This document shows, in pieces, positions 1 to 8,515 of a stretch of 43,671 nucleotides of DNA. Origin of the DNA: Rhodospirillales bacterium Ga0074136 (GTDB lineage: Bacteria > Pseudomonadota > Alphaproteobacteria > Acetobacterales > Acetobacteraceae); assembly GCA_001464375.1 (NCBI GenBank), contig LNEW01000179.1:1-43671 (forward strand), written 5' to 3'. Both the position numbers and the translations under genes were made by a program. Numbering within the stretch: the first letter of the stretch is position 1; every line of letters begins with the position of its first letter. The notes under the pieces are model-generated. The model searched no databases. It worked only from the letters and a program-made list of their open reading frames with translations, and had not been told where the DNA came from.

Positions 1-214
1 CGCGCGCGTGCATCGCCACCAGGCCGAGCGCGAAGGCCACCTCCACGCCCAGGAACGGCACCACGGGCCATGCGCCGAGCGCCAGGAACAGCAGGCCCAG
101 CAGACCCGAACAGCCGACCAGCAGCACCGCCAGCACCCGGTAGCCACGCCGCGTGAGCGAGCGCGGCGGGGTGCAGACGGCCTGGAACAGGACCGGCTCG
201 GCAGGGGCTGTCAT
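1..214 (-). CDS. DUF2244 family integral membrane protein (N-terminal part, cut by window edge)
   Basis: Reading the minus strand from an ATG at 214 gives a protein that starts MTAPAEPVLFQAVCTPPRSL and continues into two hydrophobic stretches (about residues 28-45 and 50-65). The early 'TPPRSLTRRGYR' block followed by two helices is the pattern of DUF2244, a small bacterial inner-membrane protein of unknown role. The rest lies beyond base 1. It diverges from nth with 39 bp between the two start codons; DUF2244 next to nth is a familiar alphaproteobacterial arrangement (recalled, not checked). No clear ribosome binding site precedes the ATG. Confidence 0.7.
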   Translation of the reverse strand, partial: MTAPAEPVLFQAVCTPPRSLTRRGYRVLAVLLVGCSGLLGLLFLALGAWPVVPFLGVEVAFALGLVAMHAR

Positions 215-253
215 CCAATCAGAGGATAGGCGAGGATCGCGCCGATACCAGCC

Positions 254-970
254 ATGCCCCCACGATCCGCGAAACCCAGGCGCCCCGACCACGGCACCGC
301 CGCCACGCCGCGCCGCGCGCGGATGATGCCGCCCGCGCAGGCGGAGGCCTTCATCCGGTCCCTGGCCGTGGCCAACCCGGCGCCGGAGACGGAACTGACC
401 TACAGCGATCCCTTTACGCTGCTGGTCGCGGTCGTGCTGTCCGCCCAGACCACCGACGCGGCGGTGAACCGCTGCACGCCGGCGCTGTTCGCCGCCGCCC
501 CCACGCCGGCCGCCATGGCGGCGCTGGGGGCCGAGCGCATCGGCCCCTTCATCCGCACCATCGGCCTGTGGCAGGGCAAGGCGCGCAACGTCGCCGCCCT
601 GGCACGCGACCTGGTGGACAAGCATGGCGGCCAGGTGCCCGGCGACCGCGCGGCGCTGGAGGCGCTGCCCGGCGTCGGCCGCAAGACCGCGAATGTCGTG
701 CTCAACGTGGTGTTCGGGCAGGAGACGATGGCGGTCGACACGCACATCTTCCGCCTGGGCAATCGGTGCGGCCTGGCGCCGGGGCGCAATGTGCGCGAGG
801 TCGAGGAACGCCTGGTCAAGCGCTGCCCGCCGGCGCTGCTGCGCGATGCGCATCACTGGCTGATCCTGCACGGCCGCTACGTGTGCAAGGCGCGCGCGCC
901 GGAATGCTGGCGCTGCGTGGCGCGCGCCTGCTGCAATTATCGCGACAAGGTGCTGGCGCCGCCGGCATGA
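254..970 (+). CDS. nth: Endonuclease III (DNA glycosylase/AP lyase)
   Basis: Bifunctional base-excision repair enzyme that removes oxidised pyrimidines and cleaves the abasic site. The helix-hairpin-helix block LPGVGRKTANVVLN (138-151) carries the catalytic lysine K144, and the catalytic aspartate is D162 in VDTHIFRLGN. The iron-sulfur loop cysteines are C211, C218, C221 and C227, matching the C-X6-C-X2-C-X5-C spacing. The first ~24 residues are basic and poorly conserved; a second ATG pair at residues 24/25 (323) could be the true start, giving a length closer to the E. coli enzyme. The stop overlaps an ATG (967) in frame with the downstream lipoprotein gene, so the two are probably co-transcribed. 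Confidence 0.96.
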   Translation: MPPRSAKPRRPDHGTAATPRRARMMPPAQAEAFIRSLAVANPAPETELTYSDPFTLLVAVVLSAQTTDAAVNRCTPALFAAAPTPAAMAALGAERIGPFIRTIGLWQGKARNVAALARDLVDKHGGQVPGDRAALEALPGVGRKTANVVLNVVFGQETMAVDTHIFRLGNRCGLAPGRNVREVEERLVKRCPPALLRDAHHWLILHGRYVCKARAPECWRCVARACCNYRDKVLAPPA

Positions 971-984
971 GGGAGACGCCACCG

Positions 985-1290
985 ATGATCCGCACCTGGC
1001 TTGCCGTGCCGATGCTGGCCCTGGCGCTGGGCACCTCCGGCTGCGGTGGCGGGGTCTGGGCCAATGTGCCGCAGGACCCCGGGCCGGTCGCCGCCGAATG
1101 CCGGCGCGAGATCGAACGCGACCCGCAGGTGCGCCGGCTGGGTGGGGAAGCCGGCGGCAATGCGGCCAATGCCGAGAACATCCGCCAGCAGCTGCTGGTG
1201 CTGCTGCCGGCGCTGTATCACGAATGCATGATCCGCGCCGGCGCCATCCCGCCGGGCACGCCGCAGCCCCCGCCGCGCGTGACGTTCTGA
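985..1290 (+). CDS. Small predicted lipoprotein, unknown function
   Basis: 101-residue protein. The N-terminus is a lipoprotein signal peptide: Met-Ile-Arg, a hydrophobic core, then a lipobox ending TSGC (Cys20) followed by glycines, so the mature protein should be lipid-anchored in the envelope. The start at 985 is preferred over the in-frame ATG at 967 because it puts the signal peptide at the N-terminus and has GGGAGA (971-976) about 8 nt upstream. The mature part is short, acidic to neutral, with two more cysteines (in AECRRE and HECMIR) and a Pro-rich end. I do not recognise the family. It follows nth closely and is probably in the same transcript. Confidence 0.6.
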   Translation: MIRTWLAVPMLALALGTSGCGGGVWANVPQDPGPVAAECRREIERDPQVRRLGGEAGGNAANAENIRQQLLVLLPALYHECMIRAGAIPPGTPQPPPRVTF

Positions 1291-1300
1291 CGCTGGGGGT

Positions 1301-2962
1301 TCAGGCCGGCACCGGCGCCGCCTGCCCCGCGGTGACGAAGCCTCTGTAGCCGTCGGCCGCAACCTCGGCGCAGATCGCGCGATACCGCGCCATGCCGCCG
1401 GCATAGGGCATGAAGACCCGCGGCTTGCCCGGCACGTTGGCGCCCAGGTACCAGGAATGCCCGGCCTGCGGCATCAGCGTGGCGTTCGCGGCGGCGTTGA
1501 CATGCGCCACCCAGTCATCGGCGGCCTGCTCCGTGGCCTCGATGGTGGCGGCGCCGGTGCGGCGCAGCTGCGCGATGCAGTCGCTGATCCATTCGACATG
1601 CTGTTCGATCGCCACCGGCATGTTGGTCAGCACGGACGGGCTGCCCGGCCCGGTGATGGTGAACAGGTTGGGGAAGCCCGGCACCTGCAGGCCCAGCTGC
1701 GTGCGCGGCCCCGCCGCCCAGGCTTCGCGCAGCGCCAGCCCGTCGCGCCCGGTGATGTCCATGCGCAGCAGCGCGCCGGTCATCGCATCGAAGCCGGTGG
1801 CGAAGACGATGACATCCAGCGCGTGCTCCGCCCCGCTGCGCAGCCGCAACCCGGTGGGGGTGATGCGGTCGATCGGGTCGGCGCGGATATCCACCAGCGC
1901 GACAGTGTCGCGGTTGAAAGTCTCGAAATAGCCGGTGTCGATCGGCGGGCGCTTGGTGGCGAATGGGTGGTCGATCTCGGCCAGCAGGGCGGCGGTCGCG
2001 GGGTCCTTCACCACCTCGCGGATGCGGGCCTTGATGAAGTCGGCGGCGGTGTCGTTGGCGGCGCGGCTGGTCAGGATGTCGCGGAAGGTGGCGCGCAGCG
2101 CCAGGCCGCCTTTCTCCCACGCCGCGCGGAAGGCGGCCTCGCGTTCCGCGGCATCGACTTCCAGTGCCGAGCGTTCGCCGATCGGCCAGGCATGGCCGTT
2201 GGGCGTGGAATGCATGGCCTGCTTGATCTCCGGCGCGTGGTCCTTCGCCCAGCGCTTGAAATCCTCGTCCAGCGGGCGGTTGCGGGCCGGGATGGAGTAG
2301 TTCGCGGTGCGCTGGAACACGGTCAGGTGCGCGGCGGTCTCGGCCAGCACCGGCGCCGCCTGGATGCCGGTGGAGCCCGTGCCGATCATGCCGACGCGCT
2401 TGCCGGTGAAATCGACACCCTCATGCGGCCATTCGCCGGTGTGGTGGATGGCGCCGGCGAAATCCTCGCGCCCCGGGATGTCGGGCATGTTGGTGGACGA
2501 CAGGCAGCCCACCGCGGTGACCAGGAACGGGGCGGCGTAGCGCCGGCCATCCTGCGTCGCCACGCGCCACAGCGCCGCCGTCGCATCCCAGCGCGCGGAG
2601 GTGACGCGCGCGTCGAAGGTGATGTCGCGCTTGAGGTCCAGCCGATCGGCCACATGGTTCAGGTAGCGCAGGATCTCGGGCTGCTGCGGGTAGCGTTCCG
2701 ACCAATCCCAGGATTGCAGCAGGTCGTCCGAGAAATAGAAGGCATAGGCGTGGCTTTCGGAATCGCAGCGCGCGCCGGGGTAGCGGTTCCACCACCAGGT
2801 GCCGCCCACGCCGTCCGCGGCCTCCAGCACGCGCACGCGCAGGCCGAGCCGGTCGCGCAGGGCGTGCAGCTGGTACAGCCCGGCAAAGCCGGCGCCGATC
2901 ACCAGGGCGTCGAAACCTTGTTCGGCGGCGAGGGGGGGTGGTGCCTCGGGCATGGGGGTCAT
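1301..2962 (-). CDS. Flavin-containing monooxygenase, Baeyer-Villiger type
   Basis: About 553 residues, the usual size for type I Baeyer-Villiger monooxygenases, which insert an oxygen next to a ketone using FAD and NADPH. Visible are the FAD Rossmann motif GAGFAG (23-28), the GTWWWNRYPGARCD block (54-67) typical of cyclohexanone/phenylacetone monooxygenase relatives, the family fingerprint FAGAIHHTGEWP (168-179, F-x-G-x3-H-x3-W-P) and the second, NADPH-binding motif GTGSTG (194-199). The open frame continues far upstream of residue 1 only because the DNA is GC-rich; the start at MTPMPEA (2962) is chosen because it sits just ahead of the FAD fold, with an alternative ATG at 2953. The substrate cannot be read from sequence. 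It is convergent with the lipoprotein gene. Confidence 0.9.
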   Translation of the reverse strand: MTPMPEAPPPLAAEQGFDALVIGAGFAGLYQLHALRDRLGLRVRVLEAADGVGGTWWWNRYPGARCDSESHAYAFYFSDDLLQSWDWSERYPQQPEILRYLNHVADRLDLKRDITFDARVTSARWDATAALWRVATQDGRRYAAPFLVTAVGCLSSTNMPDIPGREDFAGAIHHTGEWPHEGVDFTGKRVGMIGTGSTGIQAAPVLAETAAHLTVFQRTANYSIPARNRPLDEDFKRWAKDHAPEIKQAMHSTPNGHAWPIGERSALEVDAAEREAAFRAAWEKGGLALRATFRDILTSRAANDTAADFIKARIREVVKDPATAALLAEIDHPFATKRPPIDTGYFETFNRDTVALVDIRADPIDRITPTGLRLRSGAEHALDVIVFATGFDAMTGALLRMDITGRDGLALREAWAAGPRTQLGLQVPGFPNLFTITGPGSPSVLTNMPVAIEQHVEWISDCIAQLRRTGAATIEATEQAADDWVAHVNAAANATLMPQAGHSWYLGANVPGKPRVFMPYAGGMARYRAICAEVAADGYRGFVTAGQAAPVPA

Positions 2963-3012
2963 CCGCGCTGTTCGGCGCCACTGTCGGGCGAGGGGCGGCG
3001 TGCGTCCAGCGT

Positions 3013-3108
3013 CGCGCGACGGCGCGCTCAAGACATGTCGCGACGGCGCGCCTAGGACATGTCGCGACGGCGCGCGTACGGCATCGCGCGACGGCGCGTG
3101 GGATGAAT
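3013..3108. repeat. 24-bp tandem repeat, four units
   Basis: The core CGCGACGGCGCG recurs at 3015, 3039, 3063 and 3087, exactly 24 bp apart. The two middle units share TGTCGCGACGGCGCGC; the outer two begin TCGCGCGACGGCGCG. The unit is a multiple of three and open in several frames, but no gene appears to include it. The array ends at the stop codon of the decayed antitoxin gene to its right. Confidence 0.85.
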
Positions 3109-3433
3109 TACGGGCCGCCGGCCCCCAGCCACAGCCCGGCGCGGGTGCGGTCGTCGAAGGTGGCCTCGGCTTCCGCAACGACCCGCAGGATGCGCACCAG
3201 GCGGTCCGACTGGTCGGGCATGAGCCGGCCCTTGGCGCGGCGATGCGCCAGCGTCTTGCGGGGGATGGCGAGGCGGTCGATCTCGGCGCGGTGAGGCGGC
3301 CGGAGGCCAGGGCATCGTCCACCGCCGAGACCGGCAGCCCGGCGCGGATGGCGGCGATCAGGGCGGGCGGGGGGTGGTGGGGGATGCGCTGGGCGACATG
3401 GCGATATGCCGGCAGCACAAGGGCATATCGCCA
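3108..3433 (-). pseudogene. Degenerate Xre/MbcA/ParS-type antitoxin (frameshifted and truncated)
   Basis: Two adjacent frames on the minus strand together give a protein resembling the helix-turn-helix part of Xre/MbcA/ParS (DUF2384) antitoxins. The first frame gives ALIAAIRAGLPVSAVDDALA followed by SGRLT; the second continues RAEIDRLAIPRKTLAHRRAK and then GRLMPDQSDRLVRILRVVAE. Adding one G to the GG at 3290-3291 joins them as ...GRLTRAEIDRL.... The C-terminal toxin-binding part is also missing: the frame stops at TAA (3108-3110) soon after LWLGAGGP, where the 24-bp array begins. No RES-type toxin partner is next to it. The left boundary is firm; the start near 3433 (a GTG) is a guess. Confidence 0.6.
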
Positions 3434-3538
3434 GCGACGGAAATCGGGCGCGGCTGGCGCCACGCGGGTGGGGGGATTTGGGGGGCGGCTTCCTGACGTG
3501 CTTGCCCCGCCCGCCCGCCTCGCCGAGGCTCCCGCCCC

Positions 3539-3979
3539 ATGACCCCCATCGAACTGGCCTTGCTGGAAGCCCAGGCCGCCGCCACCCGCGGCGAGGTCCC
3601 GGTCGGCGCCGTCGTCACCGATGAATCCGGCGCGGTGCTGGCCGTCGCCGGCAACGAGGTCGAGGCCCGCCACGACCCGACCGCCCATGCCGAGATCCTC
3701 GCCCTGCGCGCCGCCAGCGCCCGCCTGCGCACCCCGCGCCTGGTCGGCTGCACGCTCACCGTCACGCTCGAACCCTGCCCGATGTGTGCCCAGGCGGCGT
3801 CCTTCTTCCGGGTGAAGCGCCTGGTCTTCGGCGCCTACGACCCCAAGGGCGGCGGCGTCGACCACGGCGCGCGCATCTTCGCCGCCGCATCCTGCCACCA
3901 TGTGCCGGAGGTGATCGGCGGCATCCGCGAAGCCGATTGCGCCGCGCTGCTGCGCGGTTTCTTCATGGCCCGGCGTTGA
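3539..3979 (+). CDS. tadA: tRNA-specific adenosine deaminase
   Basis: 146-residue zinc deaminase that converts A34 to inosine in tRNA-Arg(ACG). The zinc site is H50-A-E52 (TAHAEI) with E52 as proton shuttle, plus C80 and C83 in EPCPMC. The VPVGAVV block (about 20-26) and the later RLVFGAYDPKGG block fit TadA better than cytidine or guanine deaminases, though the region after it (VDHGARIF) departs from the E. coli sequence, so some uncertainty over substrate remains. Length is a little short of E. coli TadA but normal for alphaproteobacteria. It is transcribed away from the antitoxin remnant. Confidence 0.85.
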   Translation: MTPIELALLEAQAAATRGEVPVGAVVTDESGAVLAVAGNEVEARHDPTAHAEILALRAASARLRTPRLVGCTLTVTLEPCPMCAQAASFFRVKRLVFGAYDPKGGGVDHGARIFAAASCHHVPEVIGGIREADCAALLRGFFMARR

Positions 3980-4070
3980 CCATGCCCGCGCCCCCCGGGC
4001 ATTCAGCAGCTGATTTCGCGCGCAGCCGCCACACCAACCCTGCGCGCAGACCGACCCACGGAGGACGCCC

Positions 4071-4517
4071 ATGCGCGAGGTGAACGGCAGCGAATTGCTG
4101 GCCGGCAGCGACCACGAATTCGTCGTCAACCTCTACACCGTCATCCTCAACCGCTGGCCGGACGAGGACGGCTACCGCCACCACCTCCAGCGCGTCGAGA
4201 ACCGCCCCGATATCCGCCGCCAGGTCATCCAGGATGTCGCGGCCAGCGCCGAGGGCCGCGCGCTCAACGTGGAGCTGCGCTTCGCTGACGACCCGCAGCC
4301 GGACGCCGCCCCCGCGCCCGCCGACCCCGTCGCCGCGGCGGCCATGGGTGGTGCGGGGGATGCGCTGGCGGCGCTGCTCGCGACGCTCGGCACCGTGCCC
4401 GACCTCGAGCTCCGCGCGCTGCACCGGCAAGTTTCAGATGCGCTGGGCGCGATCGCGACGGAACGCGCCGCGCGGGTCGAGGCGCGGCTGGCCCGGCTGG
4501 AACAGCGCCTGGGCTGA
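4071..4517 (+). CDS. DUF4214-domain protein
   Basis: 148 residues. Residues about 15-60 (EFVVNLYTVILNRWPDEDGY and onward) match the DUF4214 pattern: a two-helix unit with an L-x-R-x-P-D-x-x-G-x-x-x-W/H core found in surface, S-layer-like and glycosyltransferase-associated proteins. The middle is Ala/Pro/Asp rich and probably unstructured, and the last 50 residues look helical (LELRALHRQVSDALGAI). There is no signal peptide. A GGAGG-like site (cggaggacgcccATG) precedes the start. Function is unknown. It is convergent with the nucleotidase gene, 26 bp apart. Confidence 0.7.
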   Translation: MREVNGSELLAGSDHEFVVNLYTVILNRWPDEDGYRHHLQRVENRPDIRRQVIQDVAASAEGRALNVELRFADDPQPDAAPAPADPVAAAAMGGAGDALAALLATLGTVPDLELRALHRQVSDALGAIATERAARVEARLARLEQRLG

Positions 4518-4543
4518 CGCGCCGCGCCCGCGGCGATTGTTCG

Positions 4544-6130
4544 TCAGCGGAGCGCGATCCGCCCATCCGGCGGCACGCCCGCCAGGCGCCCGCGCGCGAT
4601 CGCGTCCGCCACCACCTCGTCCAGCACCGGCCCGGTGTCGTAGGGGTCGAGCGCGCGGTCGCGGAACATCACGTAGCCATCGCCGCCCTTGCGCATGAAG
4701 TCGTTGGTGACCACGCGATACACGCGGCCCGGGTCGAGCGGCGCGAAGCCCGCGCCCTGCGCCACCTGCACGCCGCGCACCCGGCTGCCCGGCGGCGCCG
4801 TCGGGTCCCAGGCGAAGCGCAGCCCGGCCACCTGCGGGAACCGCCCGGCGGTCCCGGCACCCTGCGACAGGCCGTGCTCGATGGCGGCCAGCAGGTCGGC
4901 GCCGCGCAGGCCCATCACGGCCACCGTGTTGCCGAAGGGCAGCACGGTCAGCACGTCGCCGATCGTCACCTGGCCGTCGGGCAGGCCGGCGCGCAGGCCG
5001 CCGCCATTGGTGATGGCGGCCTCGGCGCCCGGCACCGCGGCCAGCATCGCCTCGGCCACCACATTGCCCAATGCGCATTCGCCGCGCCGGCATTCGGCAT
5101 TGGACAAGGCCATGGGCACGCGCCCCACCGGGCGGCGTCGGGTTTCCTCCAGGGGCCGGGCGAGGTCCGCGACCAGCGCGGCCACGCGCGGATCCTCGGG
5201 AATGCCGGCACCCATCGGGATGGTCGACCCGCCCTGCGCCGCGATCCGCCCATCGATGGCGAGGTCGAGGTCGAGCCGCCCGAGGAAGCGGCCATACGCC
5301 CCGGTCTGGAGAATGCGCACCGTGCGGTCGCGCCCGTCCACCAGGGTGGGGGATGGGCCTTCGGCATCGGGTTCGGCGGCCAGCAGCGTGTGCGAATGCC
5401 CGCCGATGATGGCATCGATGCCGGCGACCTGTTCGGCCATGCGCCGGTCCGCACCGAGACCCATGTGCGACAGCAGCACGATCGTCGCGGGCCCCTGCGC
5501 ACGGATTTCCGTGATCGCGCGCGCGGCGGCCTCGGCGGGGTCGGTGAAGCGCAGGTTGCGCCCGGGCGAGGAGAGTTGCGGCGTCTCCGGCGTGATGACG
5601 CCGACGAAGGCGATGCGCGCGCCGTCGCGCACCGTCTCGAACCACGGGCGGATGCGCCCGTCCAGCAGCGGTTCGGCGCGCGCGTCGATGTTCGCCGCCA
5701 GGATCGGGAAGGGAGCGGCGGTGGCGAAGCGGGCCAGCACCTCGGGCCCGTTGTCGAATTCATGGTTGCCCAGCGTCATGGCCTCGCAGCCCCAGGCGCG
5801 CATGACCGCCAGTTCGGCCGCGCCGCGATGCTGCGTGTAGAACAGGCTGCCCATGAACTGGTCGCCGGCATCCACCGCGACCACGGCGCGCCCGGCGGCG
5901 GCGGCCTCGGCGCGCGCGGCGGCCACGCCACCGGCCAGGCGCGCCGATCCGCCCAGGCAGGCCTCGTTCGCCCGGCAGGCGGCGCCGGTCGGGCGCACCA
6001 CCGGTTCGTGGCGGCTGTGGAAGTCGTTGGTGTGGATGATGCGGATGCGCCGCGCGGCCTGCGCGGCAGCCGGGCGCAGGAAGGGTGTGGCAAGCGCGGC
6101 GCCCAGGAGCAGGCGGCGGGTGATGGTCAT
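4544..6130 (-). CDS. Exported 5'-nucleotidase / 2',3'-cyclic phosphodiesterase family protein
   Basis: About 528 residues. The N-terminus TITRRLLLGAALATPFL is a twin-arginine or Sec signal ending in AAQA, so the enzyme should be periplasmic. A metallophosphatase domain follows: HTNDFHSRH, VDAGDQFMGS, LGNHEFDNG, LSHMGLGAD and GGHSHTLL supply the metal ligands. The C-terminal 5'-nucleotidase domain has TNGGGLRAGLPDG. This is the UshA/SoxB-like family; nucleotides are the likeliest substrates but not proven. The start at 6130 is preferred because GAGG lies 6-7 nt upstream; an in-frame ATG at 6142 would add four residues. Confidence 0.88.
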   Translation of the reverse strand: MTITRRLLLGAALATPFLRPAAAQAARRIRIIHTNDFHSRHEPVVRPTGAACRANEACLGGSARLAGGVAAARAEAAAAGRAVVAVDAGDQFMGSLFYTQHRGAAELAVMRAWGCEAMTLGNHEFDNGPEVLARFATAAPFPILAANIDARAEPLLDGRIRPWFETVRDGARIAFVGVITPETPQLSSPGRNLRFTDPAEAAARAITEIRAQGPATIVLLSHMGLGADRRMAEQVAGIDAIIGGHSHTLLAAEPDAEGPSPTLVDGRDRTVRILQTGAYGRFLGRLDLDLAIDGRIAAQGGSTIPMGAGIPEDPRVAALVADLARPLEETRRRPVGRVPMALSNAECRRGECALGNVVAEAMLAAVPGAEAAITNGGGLRAGLPDGQVTIGDVLTVLPFGNTVAVMGLRGADLLAAIEHGLSQGAGTAGRFPQVAGLRFAWDPTAPPGSRVRGVQVAQGAGFAPLDPGRVYRVVTNDFMRKGGDGYVMFRDRALDPYDTGPVLDEVVADAIARGRLAGVPPDGRIALR

Positions 6131-6284
6131 GCGGGGCCTCATGGGACGGGCTGCCGCAATCCTGCCGTGTCCGGCGCCGATTGTCCCTTGCCGCGTGGGG
6201 CCGTCGGGTTCACACGCGTTGGGGCACGCCGGCCGACCGCCGGTGCGTTCGTGGATTCACCGCAACCGAAGCGCGGGGCGCGCG

Positions 6285-7199
6285 ATGCAGGTCTACCTGC
6301 CGATCGCCGAAATGAGTGTGGATGCCCTGCTGCTGCTGGGCATTGGCTTCGGCGTGGGCTGGCTGTCGGGGCTGTTCGGCGTGGGCGGCGGGTTCCTGCT
6401 GACGCCGCTGCTGATCCTGATCGGCATCCCGTCCCCGGTCGCCGTCGCATCCGGCGCGAACCAGACGCTGGGTGCATCGGTCTCGGGGCTGATCGCGCAG
6501 TGGCGGCGCGACAACGTCGACCTGCGCATGGGCCTGGTCCTGCTGGCGGGCGGGTTCGTCGGATCGGCGCTGGGCGTGCAGCTGTTCGCGGCCCTGCGGC
6601 GCGCGGGCCAGGTGGATATCGCGGTATCCTTCTTCTACGTGGTGGTGCTTGGGACCGTGGGCATGCTGATGGTGCGCGAGAGCGTGCGCGCCATCATCCG
6701 CCGCCGGCGCACCGGCGTGGCGGCGTCCCGCGCGGGGGAACACACCTGGCTGCACGGCCTGCCGTTCAAGATGCGCTTCCGGAAGTCGCGGCTGTACATA
6801 TCGATCGTGCCGCCGCTGCTGGTGGGCTTCCTGATCGGTATCCTGTCGGCCGTGATGGGCGTGGGCGGCGGCTTCATGCTGGTGCCGGCCATGATCTACC
6901 TGCTGGGCATGCCGACCTCGGTCGTGATCGGCACGTCGTTGTTCCAGGTGGTGTTCGTCTCGGCCAACGTGACACTGCTGCAGGCCTGGCAGGTGGGCAG
7001 CGTGGACATCGTGCTGACCATGCTGCTGCTGGCCGGTGGCGTGGCGGGGGCGCAGTTCGGTGCGGCGATGGGCAGCAAGCTGCGCGGGGAGGAGACGCGC
7101 GCGCTGCTCGGCCTGCTGGTGCTGGGCGTGGCGCTCGGCCTGGCGTGGGACCTGATCCGCGCGCCGGAGAACCTGTTCTCGATCGGGCCGGCGCGATGA
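6285..7199 (+). CDS. TauE/SafE (TSUP) family anion exporter
   Basis: 304-residue integral membrane protein with about eight hydrophobic segments. Two repeats of the family signature are visible: GLFGVGGGFLLTPLLILIG near the N-terminus and SAVMGVGGGFMLVPAMIYLL in the second half, separated by a basic cytoplasmic loop (RRRRTGVAASRAGEHTW). The family moves sulfite, sulfonates and related anions out of the cell. Its stop overlaps the ATG of the next gene by four bases (ATGA), so the two are translationally coupled. Confidence 0.88.
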   Translation: MQVYLPIAEMSVDALLLLGIGFGVGWLSGLFGVGGGFLLTPLLILIGIPSPVAVASGANQTLGASVSGLIAQWRRDNVDLRMGLVLLAGGFVGSALGVQLFAALRRAGQVDIAVSFFYVVVLGTVGMLMVRESVRAIIRRRRTGVAASRAGEHTWLHGLPFKMRFRKSRLYISIVPPLLVGFLIGILSAVMGVGGGFMLVPAMIYLLGMPTSVVIGTSLFQVVFVSANVTLLQAWQVGSVDIVLTMLLLAGGVAGAQFGAAMGSKLRGEETRALLGLLVLGVALGLAWDLIRAPENLFSIGPAR

Positions 7200-7948
7200 G
7201 GTGGCTGGCGCTGCTGGTGGCACTGCTGGCCGCGCTGCCGGCGCGCGCGCAGCAGCCCGCCACGACGCCGCTGCTCACCGCGGACCTGTCGACCAACCAG
7301 GTCGAGATCACCACCGGCTTCACCGGCGCCTCGGTCATCGTGTTCGGCGCCACCGAGAACCTGATCGGCCCGCAGACCGGCGAGGATGTGGTGGTCGTCG
7401 CCTGGGGCCCGCCGCAGGCGACCGTGGTGCGGCGCAAGGTCAATTTCCTCGGCTTCTGGGTGAACGGGCCGGCGGCGACCTTCCCGGACATCCCTGGCTT
7501 CTATGCCATCGCCGCGACGCGGCCGGTCTGGGAGGCCCTGCCCGAGGAAGTCCGCCGCAGCGGGCGCCTTGGCCTCGAGGCCCTGCCGCTGCGCGCGGTG
7601 GGTGCGCAGGCGCCGGCCTTCCGCGCCGCGCTGCTCGAACTCAAGCAGCAGGACGGGCGCTGGCAGGAATATGCCGCGCCGGTCACCGTGGCCGGTGGGC
7701 GGCTGTTCAGCGCGCGCGTGTCCTTCCCCGACACGGTGCAGACCGGCGATTATCGGGTCGAGGTGCTGCTGCTGCGCGAACGTCGCATCGTGGCGCGGCA
7801 GGAACTGTTCCTGCGCGTCGACCGCGTGGGGTCCGCGGCGACCATCGCCACCGTCGCGCGGTCCGCGCCGCTGCTCTATGGTGTGGGCTGCATCGTGCTG
7901 GCCGCCCTGGCGGGGTGGCTGGGCAGTATCCTGTTCCGCCGAGGCTGA
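7196..7948 (+). CDS. TIGR02186 family membrane-anchored protein
   Basis: 250 residues: a signal peptide (MRWLALLVALLAALPARAQ), a beta-rich periplasmic domain beginning LLTADLSTNQVEITTGFTG, and one C-terminal transmembrane helix (about 224-245) followed by a short basic tail. The block GASVIVFGATE and the N-in/C-tail layout match TIGR02186, a conserved alphaproteobacterial family of unknown function regularly encoded right after a TauE/SafE exporter, as here with a four-base overlap. A role as partner or accessory of that exporter is inferred from context only. Confidence 0.85.
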   Translation: MRWLALLVALLAALPARAQQPATTPLLTADLSTNQVEITTGFTGASVIVFGATENLIGPQTGEDVVVVAWGPPQATVVRRKVNFLGFWVNGPAATFPDIPGFYAIAATRPVWEALPEEVRRSGRLGLEALPLRAVGAQAPAFRAALLELKQQDGRWQEYAAPVTVAGGRLFSARVSFPDTVQTGDYRVEVLLLRERRIVARQELFLRVDRVGSAATIATVARSAPLLYGVGCIVLAALAGWLGSILFRRG

Positions 7949-7958
7949 GGACCGCGAG

Positions 7959-8465
7959 ATGCCAGGCACCGAGGAATCCGCCGCCGCCTCAAGCGCCGCC
8001 AAGCGCGACCGCATCTTCCTGGTGGTGGTGGACGACAGCGCCGAGCGCGCGGTGGCGCTGCGCTATGCCTGCCTGCGCGCGCGGAAGGGCGGCGGGCGCG
8101 TGGCGCTGCTGCGCGTGATCGAACCCGTGGGCCTGGTGGAATGGGCCGGCGTGGGCGTGATGATGCAGGAGGAACGGCGCGAGGAGGCGGAGAAGATGCT
8201 CTCCGGCCTGGCCGCCGAGGTGAACGAGATCACCGGCGGCTTCCCCATCCTGATCATCCGCGAGGGCGAAGCGCGCGACGAATTGCTGAAGCTGCTGGAG
8301 GAAGACCCGCGGATCTCGATCCTGGTGCTCGCGATGGCGCCGGGATCGGGCGGGCCCGGGCCGCTGATCACGGCGCTGACCGGCCGATACGCGAACCGGT
8401 TGAGCGTACCGCTGACGTTGGTGCCGGGCGCGCTGGATGAGAAGGAACTGGACCGGGTGACGTAG
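7959..8465 (+). CDS. Universal stress protein (UspA family)
   Basis: 168 residues. After about 16 variable residues comes the Usp fold: RDRIFLVVVDDSAERAVALR (strand 1, acidic loop, helix 1), a central VALLRVIEP strand, ISILVLAMAPGSGGPGP and a final SVPLTLVPG strand. The glycine-rich loop GSGGPGPLITALTGRYANRL resembles the nucleotide-binding loop G-x2-G-x9-G of ATP-binding members, but spacing is not ideal. It lies 10 bp after the TIGR02186 gene and is probably the last gene of that operon; a hairpin follows at 8516-8539. Confidence 0.85.
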   Translation: MPGTEESAAASSAAKRDRIFLVVVDDSAERAVALRYACLRARKGGGRVALLRVIEPVGLVEWAGVGVMMQEERREEAEKMLSGLAAEVNEITGGFPILIIREGEARDELLKLLEEDPRISILVLAMAPGSGGPGPLITALTGRYANRLSVPLTLVPGALDEKELDRVT

Positions 8466-8515
8466 AGCGCACCGCGCCTCCGTCCATCCCCAGGTTCCAG
8501 AAAAAGGGTAGGGGT

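Noticed and set aside
3979-4070. Small gene between tadA and the DUF4214 gene
   Set aside because: The 91 bases contain no frame with a start, coding bias or ribosome binding site apart from the one serving the DUF4214 gene.
1301-4129. A single 942-residue minus-strand open frame
   Set aside because: Only the part up to 2962 resembles a protein family (flavin monooxygenase). The rest is antisense to tadA and crosses the tandem repeat; it stays open because stop codons are rare in such GC-rich DNA.
4874-7948. A 1,024-residue plus-strand open frame
   Set aside because: It is antisense to the nucleotidase gene and out of frame with the exporter; only its last 250 residues (TIGR02186 protein, from 7196) are a real gene.
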